A stretch of DNA of 11,619 nt from Candidatus Omnitrophota bacterium (GTDB lineage Bacteria; Omnitrophota; Gorgyraeia; Gygaellales; Profunditerraquicolaceae): assembly GCA_017995695.1 (NCBI GenBank), contig JAGOIJ010000043.1, positions 1-11,619 of the forward strand, written 5' to 3'. Each line of letters opens with the position of its first letter. Position 1 is the first letter of the stretch. Shown here one piece after another: positions 5,770 to 11,619 of the stretch. Position numbers and translations under genes: made by a program. The notes under the pieces were generated by a model. That model was not told the DNA's origin, made no database searches, and was given only the letters and a program-made list of their open reading frames with translations.

Positions 5770-7490
5770 TGCCTGCTTCCTCATTTCTTAGATTAGGTGA
5801 ACTCCTTATCAAAGAAGGCTTGATTACCGAGGCGCAGCTTGAAAAAGCAATTAACGTGCAGCGCCAAGAAGGCGGCCGTCTCGGTGAAATCTTAGTTAAG
5901 TTAGGCGCCTTGAAAGAGGACCAAATGGTTTCGGTCCTGGGCAAGCAACTTAATATCCCTTATTTTGCTATGGGAAGCGGCATGCTACGGCCCTCGCTTA
6001 ATGAAGACCTCAATAAAATCCTCCCGCATGATTTTGCGCTTAAGAATTCTGTTTTACCCTTATCGCGCACCTTGCGCTCGCTTACCGTTGCTGTTGCTGA
6101 TCCGCTTGATCTGATCCTGATCGATAATCTTAAAAAAATAACCGGCTTTGAGATCAATGTGGTTATCGCCACCAGGTCTGATATTAGCAAGGCCATCGAG
6201 CAGTTTTACGGAAAATCCAGGATGTTCGCAGACGCGGTTGAGGCTTCGTACGATTTAACTTCGGTTGTGGTGCCTCGCGAGACAGATTCCATAGAATCAG
6301 AGTTAAGTTTAGATAAACTTATTGCCCGCGCAGAAGAAGCCCCGGTGGTTAAGCTTGTTGATCTGATTATCCGCCAGGCAATTGATGAGCGGGCTTCAGA
6401 TATTCATATCGAGCCGTTTAAGGACCGCATATCATTACGCTACCGCATTGATGGTAAACTCTATGAGATTCCCCCTCCAGCAAAGCATCTGCATTATCCT
6501 ATTATTTCGCGTATTAAAATACTTTCTAAATTAGATATAGCCGAGAAAAGGTTGCCGCAGGATGGGGCATTTTTGGTCAAGCTTGAAGAAAGCCGGCCGG
6601 TGGACATCCGCGTTTCAACCATTCCTACGATTTATGGGGAAAAAGTAGTTTTACGTTTGCTGGATCGCTCAAGCGTGGTTTTGGATCTGGCGCAATTAGG
6701 TTTTGAGCCGAAACAACTGGAGTTGATACGCCATGCGATTAATATGCCGTATGGTTTGGTATTTCTTACCGGTCCTACCGGCAGCGGAAAAACTACGACC
6801 CTGTATGCCATCTTGACTGAAGTGAGGAATCCGACAAAGAATATTGTTACAGTCGAAGATCCTGTAGAATATAAGTTAGATGGTATTAACCAGGTGCAGA
6901 TCAAGCCTGAAATAGGGCTGACCTTTGCTGCTGCCTTACGCAGCTTCTTAAGACAGGACCCTGATGTCATGCTGGTTGGCGAGGTGCGTGATATGGAAAC
7001 AGCTGAGATTTGCATCCGTTCAGCCTTAACAGGCCATTTAGTGTTAAGCACATTGCATACCAATGATGCGCCATCAGCAGTTAGCCGCCTTATTGATATT
7101 GGCATTGCGCCGTTTTTATTAGGGCCGTCATTGCAATTAATCGTTGCCCAGCGGTTGATTCGTAAATTATGCCCTGACTGCAAAGAAGCGTACGAACCCT
7201 CTGCAGAAGAAAAAAAGAACCTTAGGCTTAAGGCAGAATTAGTGTATAAGCCTAAAGGATGTATTAAGTGTAACCAGTTGGGGTATAGGGGAAGGTTGTG
7301 TATTTCAGAGTTGCTTGCTATTAATACGGAGATGCGCGAGCTTATTACCGCAAACGCCCAGTTTCAAAAAATTCGTGAGGTAGCGCGTAAATCAGGTATG
7401 CAGACTCTATATGAATCTGCAATTCACAAAGTTGAGCAAGGGTTAACCAGCATTGAAGAAGCTTTGTCTGTAACGTTAGGAGCCGATTAG
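5769..7490 (+). CDS. pilB: PilB/GspE-family pilus assembly ATPase with MshEN domain
   Basis: This is a 573-aa cytoplasmic hexameric ATPase that drives subunit addition. At the N-terminus are two consecutive 24-residue MshEN motifs (8-31 and 37-60; each starts RLG and ends in Gln) with the canonical 5-residue spacer, the signature of c-di-GMP binding. Next come the N2 domain (DERASDIHIEPF, arginine-bearing VDIRVSTIPTIYGEKVVLRL), Walker A GPTGSGKTTT (from 335), the Asp box VTVEDPVEY, Walker B DPDVMLVGEVRD (from 397) and the His box GHLVLSTLHTND. A zinc-binding insert has CPDC (468-471) and CIKC (498-501), typical of PilB and GspE and not of PilT, so this is an extension rather than a retraction motor. 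The length is normal. ATG overlaps the secretin stop by 1 nt; the ribosome binding site is weak, suggesting coupling. Confidence 0.95.
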   Translation: MPASSFLRLGELLIKEGLITEAQLEKAINVQRQEGGRLGEILVKLGALKEDQMVSVLGKQLNIPYFAMGSGMLRPSLNEDLNKILPHDFALKNSVLPLSRTLRSLTVAVADPLDLILIDNLKKITGFEINVVIATRSDISKAIEQFYGKSRMFADAVEASYDLTSVVVPRETDSIESELSLDKLIARAEEAPVVKLVDLIIRQAIDERASDIHIEPFKDRISLRYRIDGKLYEIPPPAKHLHYPIISRIKILSKLDIAEKRLPQDGAFLVKLEESRPVDIRVSTIPTIYGEKVVLRLLDRSSVVLDLAQLGFEPKQLELIRHAINMPYGLVFLTGPTGSGKTTTLYAILTEVRNPTKNIVTVEDPVEYKLDGINQVQIKPEIGLTFAAALRSFLRQDPDVMLVGEVRDMETAEICIRSALTGHLVLSTLHTNDAPSAVSRLIDIGIAPFLLGPSLQLIVAQRLIRKLCPDCKEAYEPSAEEKKNLRLKAELVYKPKGCIKCNQLGYRGRLCISELLAINTEMRELITANAQFQKIREVARKSGMQTLYESAIHKVEQGLTSIEEALSVTLGAD

Positions 7491-8722
7491 TGCCGAGATT
7501 TTTTTATCATGCTTTAGAGAAAAACGGCCAGAAAGTCACCAGCTTCGAAGAAGCAGCTGACCAGGATGAGATTGTAGCGCGGCTTCAGGCTCGCGGTCTG
7601 ACCGTGATTAACGTTATGACCGAGTACAAGATCGGTCAGAAGAGCTTTTTTGACGGCTCAAACGTTAAGCGTAGGTACCGAAGGTTTCATATTTCTAGCG
7701 GCGACCTGACGGTTTTCTGCCGGCAGCTGGCAACGCTCTTGGGCGCTGGTGTCACCATTTTAAAAAGTCTGGACATTATCTCTAAGCAAGTAGCTAGTAA
7801 GAGATTCTATAATGTCTTGGTTGATATGCAGAAATTAATGGAGCAGGGGTTAAGCCTCCATGAGTCCATGGGGAAACATCCGAAAGTATTTTCTGAATTA
7901 TGGATTAATTTGGTTGAGAGCGGTGAAGCAGGCGGCAACCTTGCAGTTGTTTTAAGCCGTTTGGCCAGTTATCTTGAGCGCAGCGAAGCCTTTAAGCGTA
8001 AAGTTATATCTGCGTTGATTTATCCTATTATTTTAAGCGTCGCAGGTCTCGGAGCGTTATTGTTTTTGACCTTAAAGATCATCCCTACCTTTGCGGAAAT
8101 CTATTCAGGCTTTAATATCACCTTGCCGTTATTAACGCGCATGTTAATCTTTGTGAGCGACTTTTTAAAGAAGTACGCGTTGGTTATTGTCGGTGGCGGC
8201 CTGCTGGGGTTTTATTTGTTTCGTAAATACACGTCAACTAAAATTGGGCGCATTAAGTTTGAACAATTTAAGTTTAAGCTGCCTATGTTCGGCGAATTTG
8301 TGCGCGCGTTAATGGTAGAGCGTTTTTCATCTAATATGGCCACGTTACTTGAAAGTGGCGTGCCTATTCTTTATTCTTTGGAGATTACTGAACATAGCGT
8401 TGGAAATCTGGTGATGGGAAATATTATTCAGAAGATCAAAGAGGATGTGCGTGATGGCAAGCCCTTGAGCCAGCCGCTTGAAAAAAGCGGTTTTTTTGAG
8501 CCGATGGTGGTGCAGATGCTGCATATCGGCGAAGAAATCGGTGAGCTGCCGCAGATGTTCAAGAAAATCAATGATTTTTATCAAGAGTATATTGAAACAT
8601 TCTTAACCCGTTTTGCCTCAATCTTTGAGCCGGCAATCTTGGTGGTGATGGGGTTTGCAATCGGCATCCTGGTTATCGGGATGTTTTTACCCATTTTCCA
8701 GATTGCCCAGATTGGCGGGTAA
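7490..8722 (+). CDS. pilC: PilC/GspF-family inner-membrane platform protein
   Basis: This is a 410-aa polytopic inner-membrane protein around which the ATPase turns and from which the fibre grows. After an N-terminal cytoplasmic segment (FFYHALEKNGQKV) there are two repeated T2SSF domains (about 72-195 and 275-397). The repeats share equivalent motifs: SGEAGGNL (144-151) and IGEEIGEL (346-353). Membrane helices lie at about 172-197, 229-245 and 380-402. The start is GTG at 7490, overlapping the pilB stop by 1 nt, with AGGAG (7478-7482) 7 nt upstream; no ATG fits better. The length matches the family. It closes the assembly operon, and a promoter for the pilin genes starts 2 nt after its stop. 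Confidence 0.94.
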   Translation: MPRFFYHALEKNGQKVTSFEEAADQDEIVARLQARGLTVINVMTEYKIGQKSFFDGSNVKRRYRRFHISSGDLTVFCRQLATLLGAGVTILKSLDIISKQVASKRFYNVLVDMQKLMEQGLSLHESMGKHPKVFSELWINLVESGEAGGNLAVVLSRLASYLERSEAFKRKVISALIYPIILSVAGLGALLFLTLKIIPTFAEIYSGFNITLPLLTRMLIFVSDFLKKYALVIVGGGLLGFYLFRKYTSTKIGRIKFEQFKFKLPMFGEFVRALMVERFSSNMATLLESGVPILYSLEITEHSVGNLVMGNIIQKIKEDVRDGKPLSQPLEKSGFFEPMVVQMLHIGEEIGELPQMFKKINDFYQEYIETFLTRFASIFEPAILVVMGFAIGILVIGMFLPIFQIAQIGG

Positions 8723-8724
8723 TT

Positions 8725-8753
8725 TTGACAAACAATTAAAAATATGGTATAGT
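8725..8753 (+). promoter_or_regulatory. Strong promoter of the pilin operon
   Basis: TTGACA (8725-8730), a 17-bp spacer and TATAGT (8748-8753) form a nearly perfect sigma70-type promoter, beginning 2 nt past the pilC stop. Transcription would start near 8760. A dedicated promoter suits the high demand for the major pilin. There is no sign of the GG-N10-GC sigma54 pattern that drives pilA in several proteobacteria. Confidence 0.75.
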
Positions 8754-8759
8754 TGTATG

Positions 8760-8896
8760 GTGGACATCATAACGCCCAAACCTATTGGATGGTTTGGCGT
8801 CCTTTGCTAAGGAAGGAGGTGGAGGCCTCAATCATCGAGATTGACACCGGATTTTTAAAAAACTCATTTAATTAAAGGGTCGAAAGGAGGAGGGCG
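8760..8896 (+). promoter_or_regulatory. Structured 5' leader of the major pilin gene (candidate RNA element)
   Basis: The leader of about 137 nt has three hairpins that can be read by eye. The first pairs ACGCC-C-AAACC (8772-8782) with GGTTTGGCGT (8791-8800), one bulged C, 8-nt loop; GGAC (8762-8765) could alternatively pair with GTCC (8799-8802). The second is CCTT/AAGG (8801-8804 with 8809-8812). The third pairs TCAATC (8828-8833) with GATTGA (8839-8844) and continues, across a one-sided GAGGCC bulge, as GGTG (8818-8821) with CACC (8845-8848). T5 at 8852-8856 follows, which is weakly terminator-like. The third stem encloses part of a perfect AAGGAGGT (8813-8820) that has no start codon at a useful distance. 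The true pilin ribosome binding site AAAGGAGG (8883-8890) lies downstream, unpaired in this reading. It matches no riboswitch class I can name. Confidence 0.45.
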
Positions 8897-9328
8897 ATGA
8901 AAAGTAAAAGAGGTTTTACGTTAATTGAACTGATTATCGTTGTAATTATCATCGGCGTGTTGGCAACCTTGGCATTGCCTCAATTTTTGTCTGCTGTTGA
9001 GCGCGCTCGCGGTGGTAAGGCCCGCAATGCCGTTGGTCTTATTTCCAAAGCAGAAAAAATGCGTGCTTCGGACAATAACGGCGCGTATGTGGCACGTACC
9101 AATGCAACATTGAATACCGCTTGCGCAACCGGTCCAACAGGAAATGGATTGGAACTGTCCTGCTTTGTAGAGATGGATGAAATTGCCGCTGATGCAGATT
9201 GGGATTATGCTGTCGTTCTTTCAGGGGCAGGTTTTACGGTAACAGCAACCCGAACCGGTGGTAGGAATAACGGTGAGACTATCACTTTAACCGATGCCGG
9301 AGTTTGGGGTGGAACCTTTACACCGTAA
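8897..9328 (+). CDS. Type IV pilin / major pseudopilin
   Basis: This is a 143-aa prepilin. A six-residue basic leader (MKSKRG) precedes mature FTLIELIIVVIIIGVLATLA, with the invariant Glu5 (residue 11) and the hydrophobic helix that serves as both membrane anchor and fibre core. Cleavage and N-methylation after Gly6 by the prepilin peptidase are expected. The helix continues as PQFLSAVERARGGKARNAVG, then a short globular domain with two cysteines that probably form a disulphide (TAC... and LSC...) and a Gly/Thr-rich beta segment to the end. It is likely the major subunit: first in the operon, right behind its own strong promoter and with an excellent ribosome binding site. The globular domain is small, as in GspG and short pilins; no GspG-type calcium site is evident. 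Gene order alone does not settle pilin versus pseudopilin. Confidence 0.9.
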   Translation: MKSKRGFTLIELIIVVIIIGVLATLALPQFLSAVERARGGKARNAVGLISKAEKMRASDNNGAYVARTNATLNTACATGPTGNGLELSCFVEMDEIAADADWDYAVVLSGAGFTVTATRTGGRNNGETITLTDAGVWGGTFTP

Positions 9329-9345
9329 TCAGGAAGCGGTGAAGA

Positions 9346-9768
9346 ATGCGAAATAAAGGTGTAACTTTAATTGAAATGATGGCAGTGGTGGTCATTATCG
9401 GTATTCTGGCCACCATTGCCGTACCATCTTTCCGCGCTGCGCAAGAGCGCGCATTCGACCGGGAAGCGCAGGCAAATTTGCGCCTAATTATAGCTGCTGA
9501 AGAAATGCGCAGGATGGAGCTTCATCCAGATCCGAACGCATATTATGTTTCTCCGGCTAATGGCGCTGTTGCTTTAAACACTAATTTACGATTATCGTTG
9601 CCTGTTGGTGCTGGCTCTCCTTGGCGTTACAGAACAAGGGCTACCGGCAGTGTTCAGTGTTGCGCTCAAGCCACAAGAACCGGAGATGACGGTAGAAGTT
9701 TTCGCATGCGTTCAGGCAATGTTGCTGAATCAAATCCTGTATCAGGACAGTGTCCTGGCGGCGGCTAA
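9346..9768 (+). CDS. Second type IV pilin-like protein
   Basis: This is a 140-aa prepilin-like protein. The leader MRNKG is followed by mature VTLIEMMAVVVIIGILATIA with Glu5 present. The helix extends through PSFRAAQERAFDREAQANLR. The globular part includes LNTNLRLSLP and PWRYRTRATG, then a cysteine pair (CC) within VQCCAQATRTGDDGRSFRM, and ends with a lone Cys near a GGG terminus. The layout resembles pilin-like proteins I associate with Omnitrophota and Elusimicrobiota genomes. It follows the major pilin by 17 nt; GGAAG lies a little far upstream (about 9331-9335), so translation may rely partly on coupling. It is probably a minor subunit, but it could be an alternative major one. Confidence 0.85.
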   Translation: MRNKGVTLIEMMAVVVIIGILATIAVPSFRAAQERAFDREAQANLRLIIAAEEMRRMELHPDPNAYYVSPANGAVALNTNLRLSLPVGAGSPWRYRTRATGSVQCCAQATRTGDDGRSFRMRSGNVAESNPVSGQCPGGG

Positions 9769-9778
9769 GGCTTAAACT

Positions 9779-10150
9779 ATGGGTAATTATCATAGAAAAG
9801 GCGTTAGTTTATTAGAGGTAGTTGTTTCAATCATTATCCTAAGCGTTGCTGTTGCAGGTATTATTTCTGTTTTTGTTTCAAGTACCCGCCATTTTCGCCA
9901 TCAGCAGGAGCGTATTGATTCTGCTGAAGCGGCAAAAGCTTACTTTTCCCAATTAGCCATGGATGTGCGTCAAGACACCTGGGGTAATCCTAATTGTCTT
10001 AGTTTAAACCAGGATGGGGATGATGGCGTTAATCCTGCCGGCTGTCCTCCGGATACCACTGATTATGATTTTCGGTCTCGGATTGACGGTGTTGCCGGCA
10101 CGAGTTTGCGCAGGGTGAATCTTATGGTGGAGTGGTCTGAGCCTAATTAA
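9779..10150 (+). CDS. PilV/GspI-like minor pilin
   Basis: This is a 123-aa prepilin-like protein. Leader residues 1-8 end in HRKG; the mature sequence begins VSLLEVVVSIIILSVAVAGI with Glu5, and the VSLLEVVVSI style is typical of PilV and GspI. The helix is followed by SSTRHFRHQQERIDSAEAAKAYFSQLAMDV, then a short acidic Gly/Asp stretch (NQDGDDGVNPAGCP) containing two cysteines with the one before it, and a final beta segment VNLMVEW. The acidic stretch could bind calcium, but that is speculative. It lies 10 nt after the second pilin and 2 nt before the next gene, so it belongs to the same operon. Such minor subunits form the priming tip complex. Confidence 0.82.
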   Translation: MGNYHRKGVSLLEVVVSIIILSVAVAGIISVFVSSTRHFRHQQERIDSAEAAKAYFSQLAMDVRQDTWGNPNCLSLNQDGDDGVNPAGCPPDTTDYDFRSRIDGVAGTSLRRVNLMVEWSEPN

Positions 10151-10152
10151 CT

Positions 10153-10701
10153 ATGAAAAAAGCCATGACTATGTTGGAATTAATTGTTGCTTTATCCTTG
10201 ACTGCGTTGGTGATGGTCGGGCTTTTTCATATGGATGTATTCGCGCGGTTCCGTTTGATGAGCTCTGAACGGCGCACTGTGGTGCAGAATGAGGCTTCTT
10301 TAATCCTAGAGCATATGACGCGCAATTGCATGGCAGCTATTGGCAATGAGATAATGCATGGGTCTGAAAGCGTAATAGATCGTATTCCCGGCGGAGTGCG
10401 GGTGTATGTTGATGCAGGCGATGGCCAATGGGGTACGGCAGGAGATCATTGGATACAGTATGAATTAAGAGGCAATAATCTTATTTATTGTTCTAATGTA
10501 CCCTGCGCTGCGAACAATCAGCAAACCTTAAGCTCTCGCGTTTTCGCTTTTGATGCTACAAATCCACCAAATCCTCTACAGTCTAATTTCCTTACTGTTG
10601 GCGTTGAGACTCGTTTTAATCCTGCTCGCCCAGTGGCAGATGATAATCCTCGAATAATCATGAACACAAGCATTCCTTTGCCTTCCGTCACCACCCGCTA
10701 A
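10153..10701 (+). CDS. PilW/GspJ-like minor pilin with Ala at the cleavage site
   Basis: This is a 182-aa prepilin-like protein. The N-terminus MKKA is followed by MTMLELIVALSLTALVMVGL, which has Glu at +5 if cleavage occurs after Ala4. Glycine normally occupies that position; alanine is the best tolerated replacement known for prepilin peptidases. The MLELIVALSL style and length match PilW/GspJ, and the C-terminus has the expected strand order (VETRFNPARP... then IIMNTSIPLPS). A pair of cysteines sits in IYCSNVPCA. It starts 2 nt after the PilV-like stop with no obvious ribosome binding site, so translation probably depends on coupling. The stop TAA overlaps the first base of a repeat element immediately downstream. 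Confidence 0.8.
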   Translation: MKKAMTMLELIVALSLTALVMVGLFHMDVFARFRLMSSERRTVVQNEASLILEHMTRNCMAAIGNEIMHGSESVIDRIPGGVRVYVDAGDGQWGTAGDHWIQYELRGNNLIYCSNVPCAANNQQTLSSRVFAFDATNPPNPLQSNFLTVGVETRFNPARPVADDNPRIIMNTSIPLPSVTTR

Positions 10702-10764
10702 CAGGGACACTCTTGAAACCAATCGAGTACCGCTCTTGAAATCAATCGGATGACTGTCCCCTTG
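10702..10764. repeat. REP-like element: inverted GGGACA ends around a tandem 23-bp repeat
   Basis: GGGACA (10704-10709) is complemented by TGTCCC (10755-10760), 45 nt apart. Between them a 17-bp unit is present twice with a period of 23: CTCTTGAAACCAATCGA (10710-10726) and CTCTTGAAATCAATCGG (10733-10749), differing at two positions. Short elements with GGGACA/TGTCCCC ends are, from general knowledge, often dispersed through genomes alongside REP-associated transposases. No transposase is in this window. It could also act as a 3' RNA structure behind the pilin operon. Confidence 0.5.
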
Positions 10765-10777
10765 TCTTCCAAATCCC

Positions 10778-10806
10778 TTATCATTTTGAAATGGTAGTGG
10801 TATAAT
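10778..10806 (+). promoter_or_regulatory. Promoter of the lipoprotein gene
   Basis: TATAAT (10801-10806) is a perfect -10 and carries an extended element TGG directly before it (10798-10800). A weak -35, TTATCA (10778-10783), is 17 bp upstream. The nearby TTGAAA at 10786 is only 9 bp away and cannot serve. The start would be near 10813, giving a leader of about 27 nt before ATG 10840. Confidence 0.6.
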
Positions 10807-10839
10807 AACCTTACGCCTTAACAAAGGAGATGAGTAAAG

Positions 10840-11247
10840 ATGAAAAAAAGTATATTTCTTATGCTTTGTCTCGGATTGTGCGGCTGCGCAACTACCGCTA
10901 AATATGAAGCAAAATTAGATACCTGGATTGGGGCAAGCGAGGATGCCTTGGTTGCCTCTTGGGGCGTGCCTGATAAGACGTATAACTTAAACAATGGCAA
11001 GAAGGCAATAGAGTTTATCCATAAAAACATCCTTGAGACAGGCGGGTATACGTATACGACTCCGCAGAGAACGTATCATTCTGGCAAGATTGGCGATGAA
11101 ACGTATAGTGGGACCTCGACTACCTATGTGCGAGAGACAGAGCCAGTGCGTAAGCACCGTCTCTATTGCGCGACAAGTTTCATTATTAATAGCAATGGTA
11201 GTGTCGAAAGTTGGCGTCACGAAGGCAACAATTGCGTTTCTCAATAG
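10840..11247 (+). CDS. Small outer-membrane-type lipoprotein
   Basis: This is a 135-aa lipoprotein precursor. The signal peptide MKKSIFLMLCLGLCG ends in a lipobox-like LCGC with Cys16 as the lipidated residue; Ala17 after it would favour sorting to the outer membrane. The mature part contains LDTWIGASEDALVASWGVPD, a pattern (W-G...L...WG.P) known from small bacterial lipoproteins related to the SmpA/BamE-like fold, and then a Tyr/Thr-rich beta region (GGYTYTTPQRTYHSGKIGDE) and two further cysteines near the C-terminus that may pair. The start is supported by AAAGGAGA (10823-10830), 9 nt upstream, and by its own promoter. It is not part of the pilin operon and its link to the pilus is unproven. 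Confidence 0.8.
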   Translation: MKKSIFLMLCLGLCGCATTAKYEAKLDTWIGASEDALVASWGVPDKTYNLNNGKKAIEFIHKNILETGGYTYTTPQRTYHSGKIGDETYSGTSTTYVRETEPVRKHRLYCATSFIINSNGSVESWRHEGNNCVSQ

Positions 11248-11291
11248 CTGGATAGGATAATTGAGAGGGAGCAGTGGCGAGGGAGGAAGGG

Positions 11292-11619
11292 ATGAAAAAG
11301 AAAAGGACCGTGGGGGTAGATATAATTTTCTTACTCAAGACGCCTTTCGCTTTACTCGGTTTTAGTTCTTCAATACTTCCAGTTGTGATTATTTACTTTG
11401 ATACGAAGACACAATCTCCCCCCTTATCCTTAATTATTGAAACAATATTTTTTAGTCTTTTCTTCTTAGTATATTTTATTAATACTTTTTTTATTCTTAA
11501 ATTAAATGAACTCAGTAGAAAAGTTTCAATATTTTTAGACATTATTACATTGATAATACTCTCAGTTATTTTTTTACCTAGAATGTTTTCCGGTGAGGAT
11601 TTTAATGTTATTGAAACAC
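11292..11619 (+). CDS. Polytopic membrane protein, 3' end missing (partial)
   Basis: An ATG at 11292, preceded by GGAGG (11282-11286), opens a frame of 109 codons that runs off the window edge. The product starts MKKKRTVGVDIIFLLKTPFA and is very hydrophobic, with three likely membrane helices (about residues 18-36, 50-69 and 79-96) separated by short charged loops such as KLNELSRKV. An in-frame GTG at 11274 is a possible alternative start. Codons are noticeably richer in A and T than in the pilus genes. I recognise no family; it resembles generic small multi-helix inner-membrane proteins. Confidence 0.65.
   Translation, partial: MKKKRTVGVDIIFLLKTPFALLGFSSSILPVVIIYFDTKTQSPPLSLIIETIFFSLFFLVYFINTFFILKLNELSRKVSIFLDIITLIILSVIFLPRMFSGEDFNVIET

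Noticed and set aside
6632..7183. 183-aa open frame antisense to the ATPase gene
   Set aside because: It lies opposite the highly conserved Walker region and shows no motif of its own, so it is a shadow frame.
8789..8875. 28-codon leader peptide upstream of the pilin
   Set aside because: It has no ribosome binding site before ATG 8789, the sequence has no regulatory codon run, and it overlaps the hairpins; reported only as context.
8760..8896. A c-di-GMP-I (GEMM) riboswitch in the pilin leader
   Set aside because: The segment has an AAACC...GG pairing as GEMM does, but lacks the conserved GACGCAAAGC core and the GNRA tetraloop, so the class cannot be assigned.
10786..10806. TTGAAA at 10786 as the -35 of the lipoprotein promoter
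   Set aside because: The spacer to TATAAT would be only 9 bp; TTATCA at 10778 with 17 bp and an extended -10 is a better reading.
1..11619. CRISPR array, tRNA, rRNA or insertion sequence with transposase
   Set aside because: No regular repeat-spacer pattern, cloverleaf or transposase frame was seen on either strand.

Overview
The window is a densely packed type IV pilus (T4P) / type II secretion-like locus from a Gram-negative (diderm) bacterium. A secretin, a lipobox lipoprotein and PilM/O/P-type alignment proteins imply an outer membrane. The pilin style (an N-terminus like KRGFTLIELIIVVIIIG, a second pilin with a CAQATRTGDDGRS-type segment), the small zinc-ribbon and winged-helix genes and the mid-range GC suggest an uncultured lineage such as Omnitrophota or a relative (Elusimicrobiota would be second choice). 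That placement is an inference from family resemblance, not a proven one. All recognised genes are on the + strand.

Layout. (1) 2-376: the tail of an unrecognised gene and a small membrane-anchored zinc-ribbon protein. (2) 395-1118: a consensus sigma70-type promoter, a small winged-helix protein (DUF2582-like) and an overlapping PilX/GspK-like minor pilin. (3) 1119-1350: an AT-rich regulatory region with five AAGTAAG-type repeats, two pairs of which are spaced one helical turn apart, and a promoter. (4) 1351-8722: a seven-gene operon in which every junction is an overlap or a 1-nt gap: a 66-aa MerR/excisionase-like DNA-binding protein, a PilM-PilN fusion, PilO, a PilP-like protein, the PilQ/GspD secretin, the PilB/GspE ATPase and the PilC/GspF platform protein. 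(5) 8725-8896: a near-consensus promoter starting 2 nt after the pilC stop codon and a structured leader of about 137 nt. (6) 8897-10701: four prepilin-like genes (major pilin, a second pilin, PilV/GspI-like, PilW/GspJ-like). (7) 10702-10764: a small REP-like repeat element abutting the last pilin stop codon. (8) 10786-11247: a promoter and a small lipoprotein gene. (9) 11292-end: the start of an AT-rich membrane protein gene cut by the window edge.

How the parts fit together. PilB powers assembly through PilC. The PilM-N fusion, PilO and PilP link the inner-membrane platform to the secretin. The main pilin is expressed from its own strong promoter, which fits the need for many more copies of it than of the machinery. 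The minor pilins would prime the fibre. No prepilin peptidase and no PilT retraction ATPase are present here, so they must lie elsewhere if the system is a retractable pilus.

The most interesting signals are regulatory. The operon begins with its own small DNA-binding protein preceded by iterated repeats. The pilus ATPase carries two exact-length 24-residue MshEN motifs, the known c-di-GMP binding signature. The pilin leader folds on inspection into several hairpins and contains a perfect Shine-Dalgarno sequence with no start codon after it.
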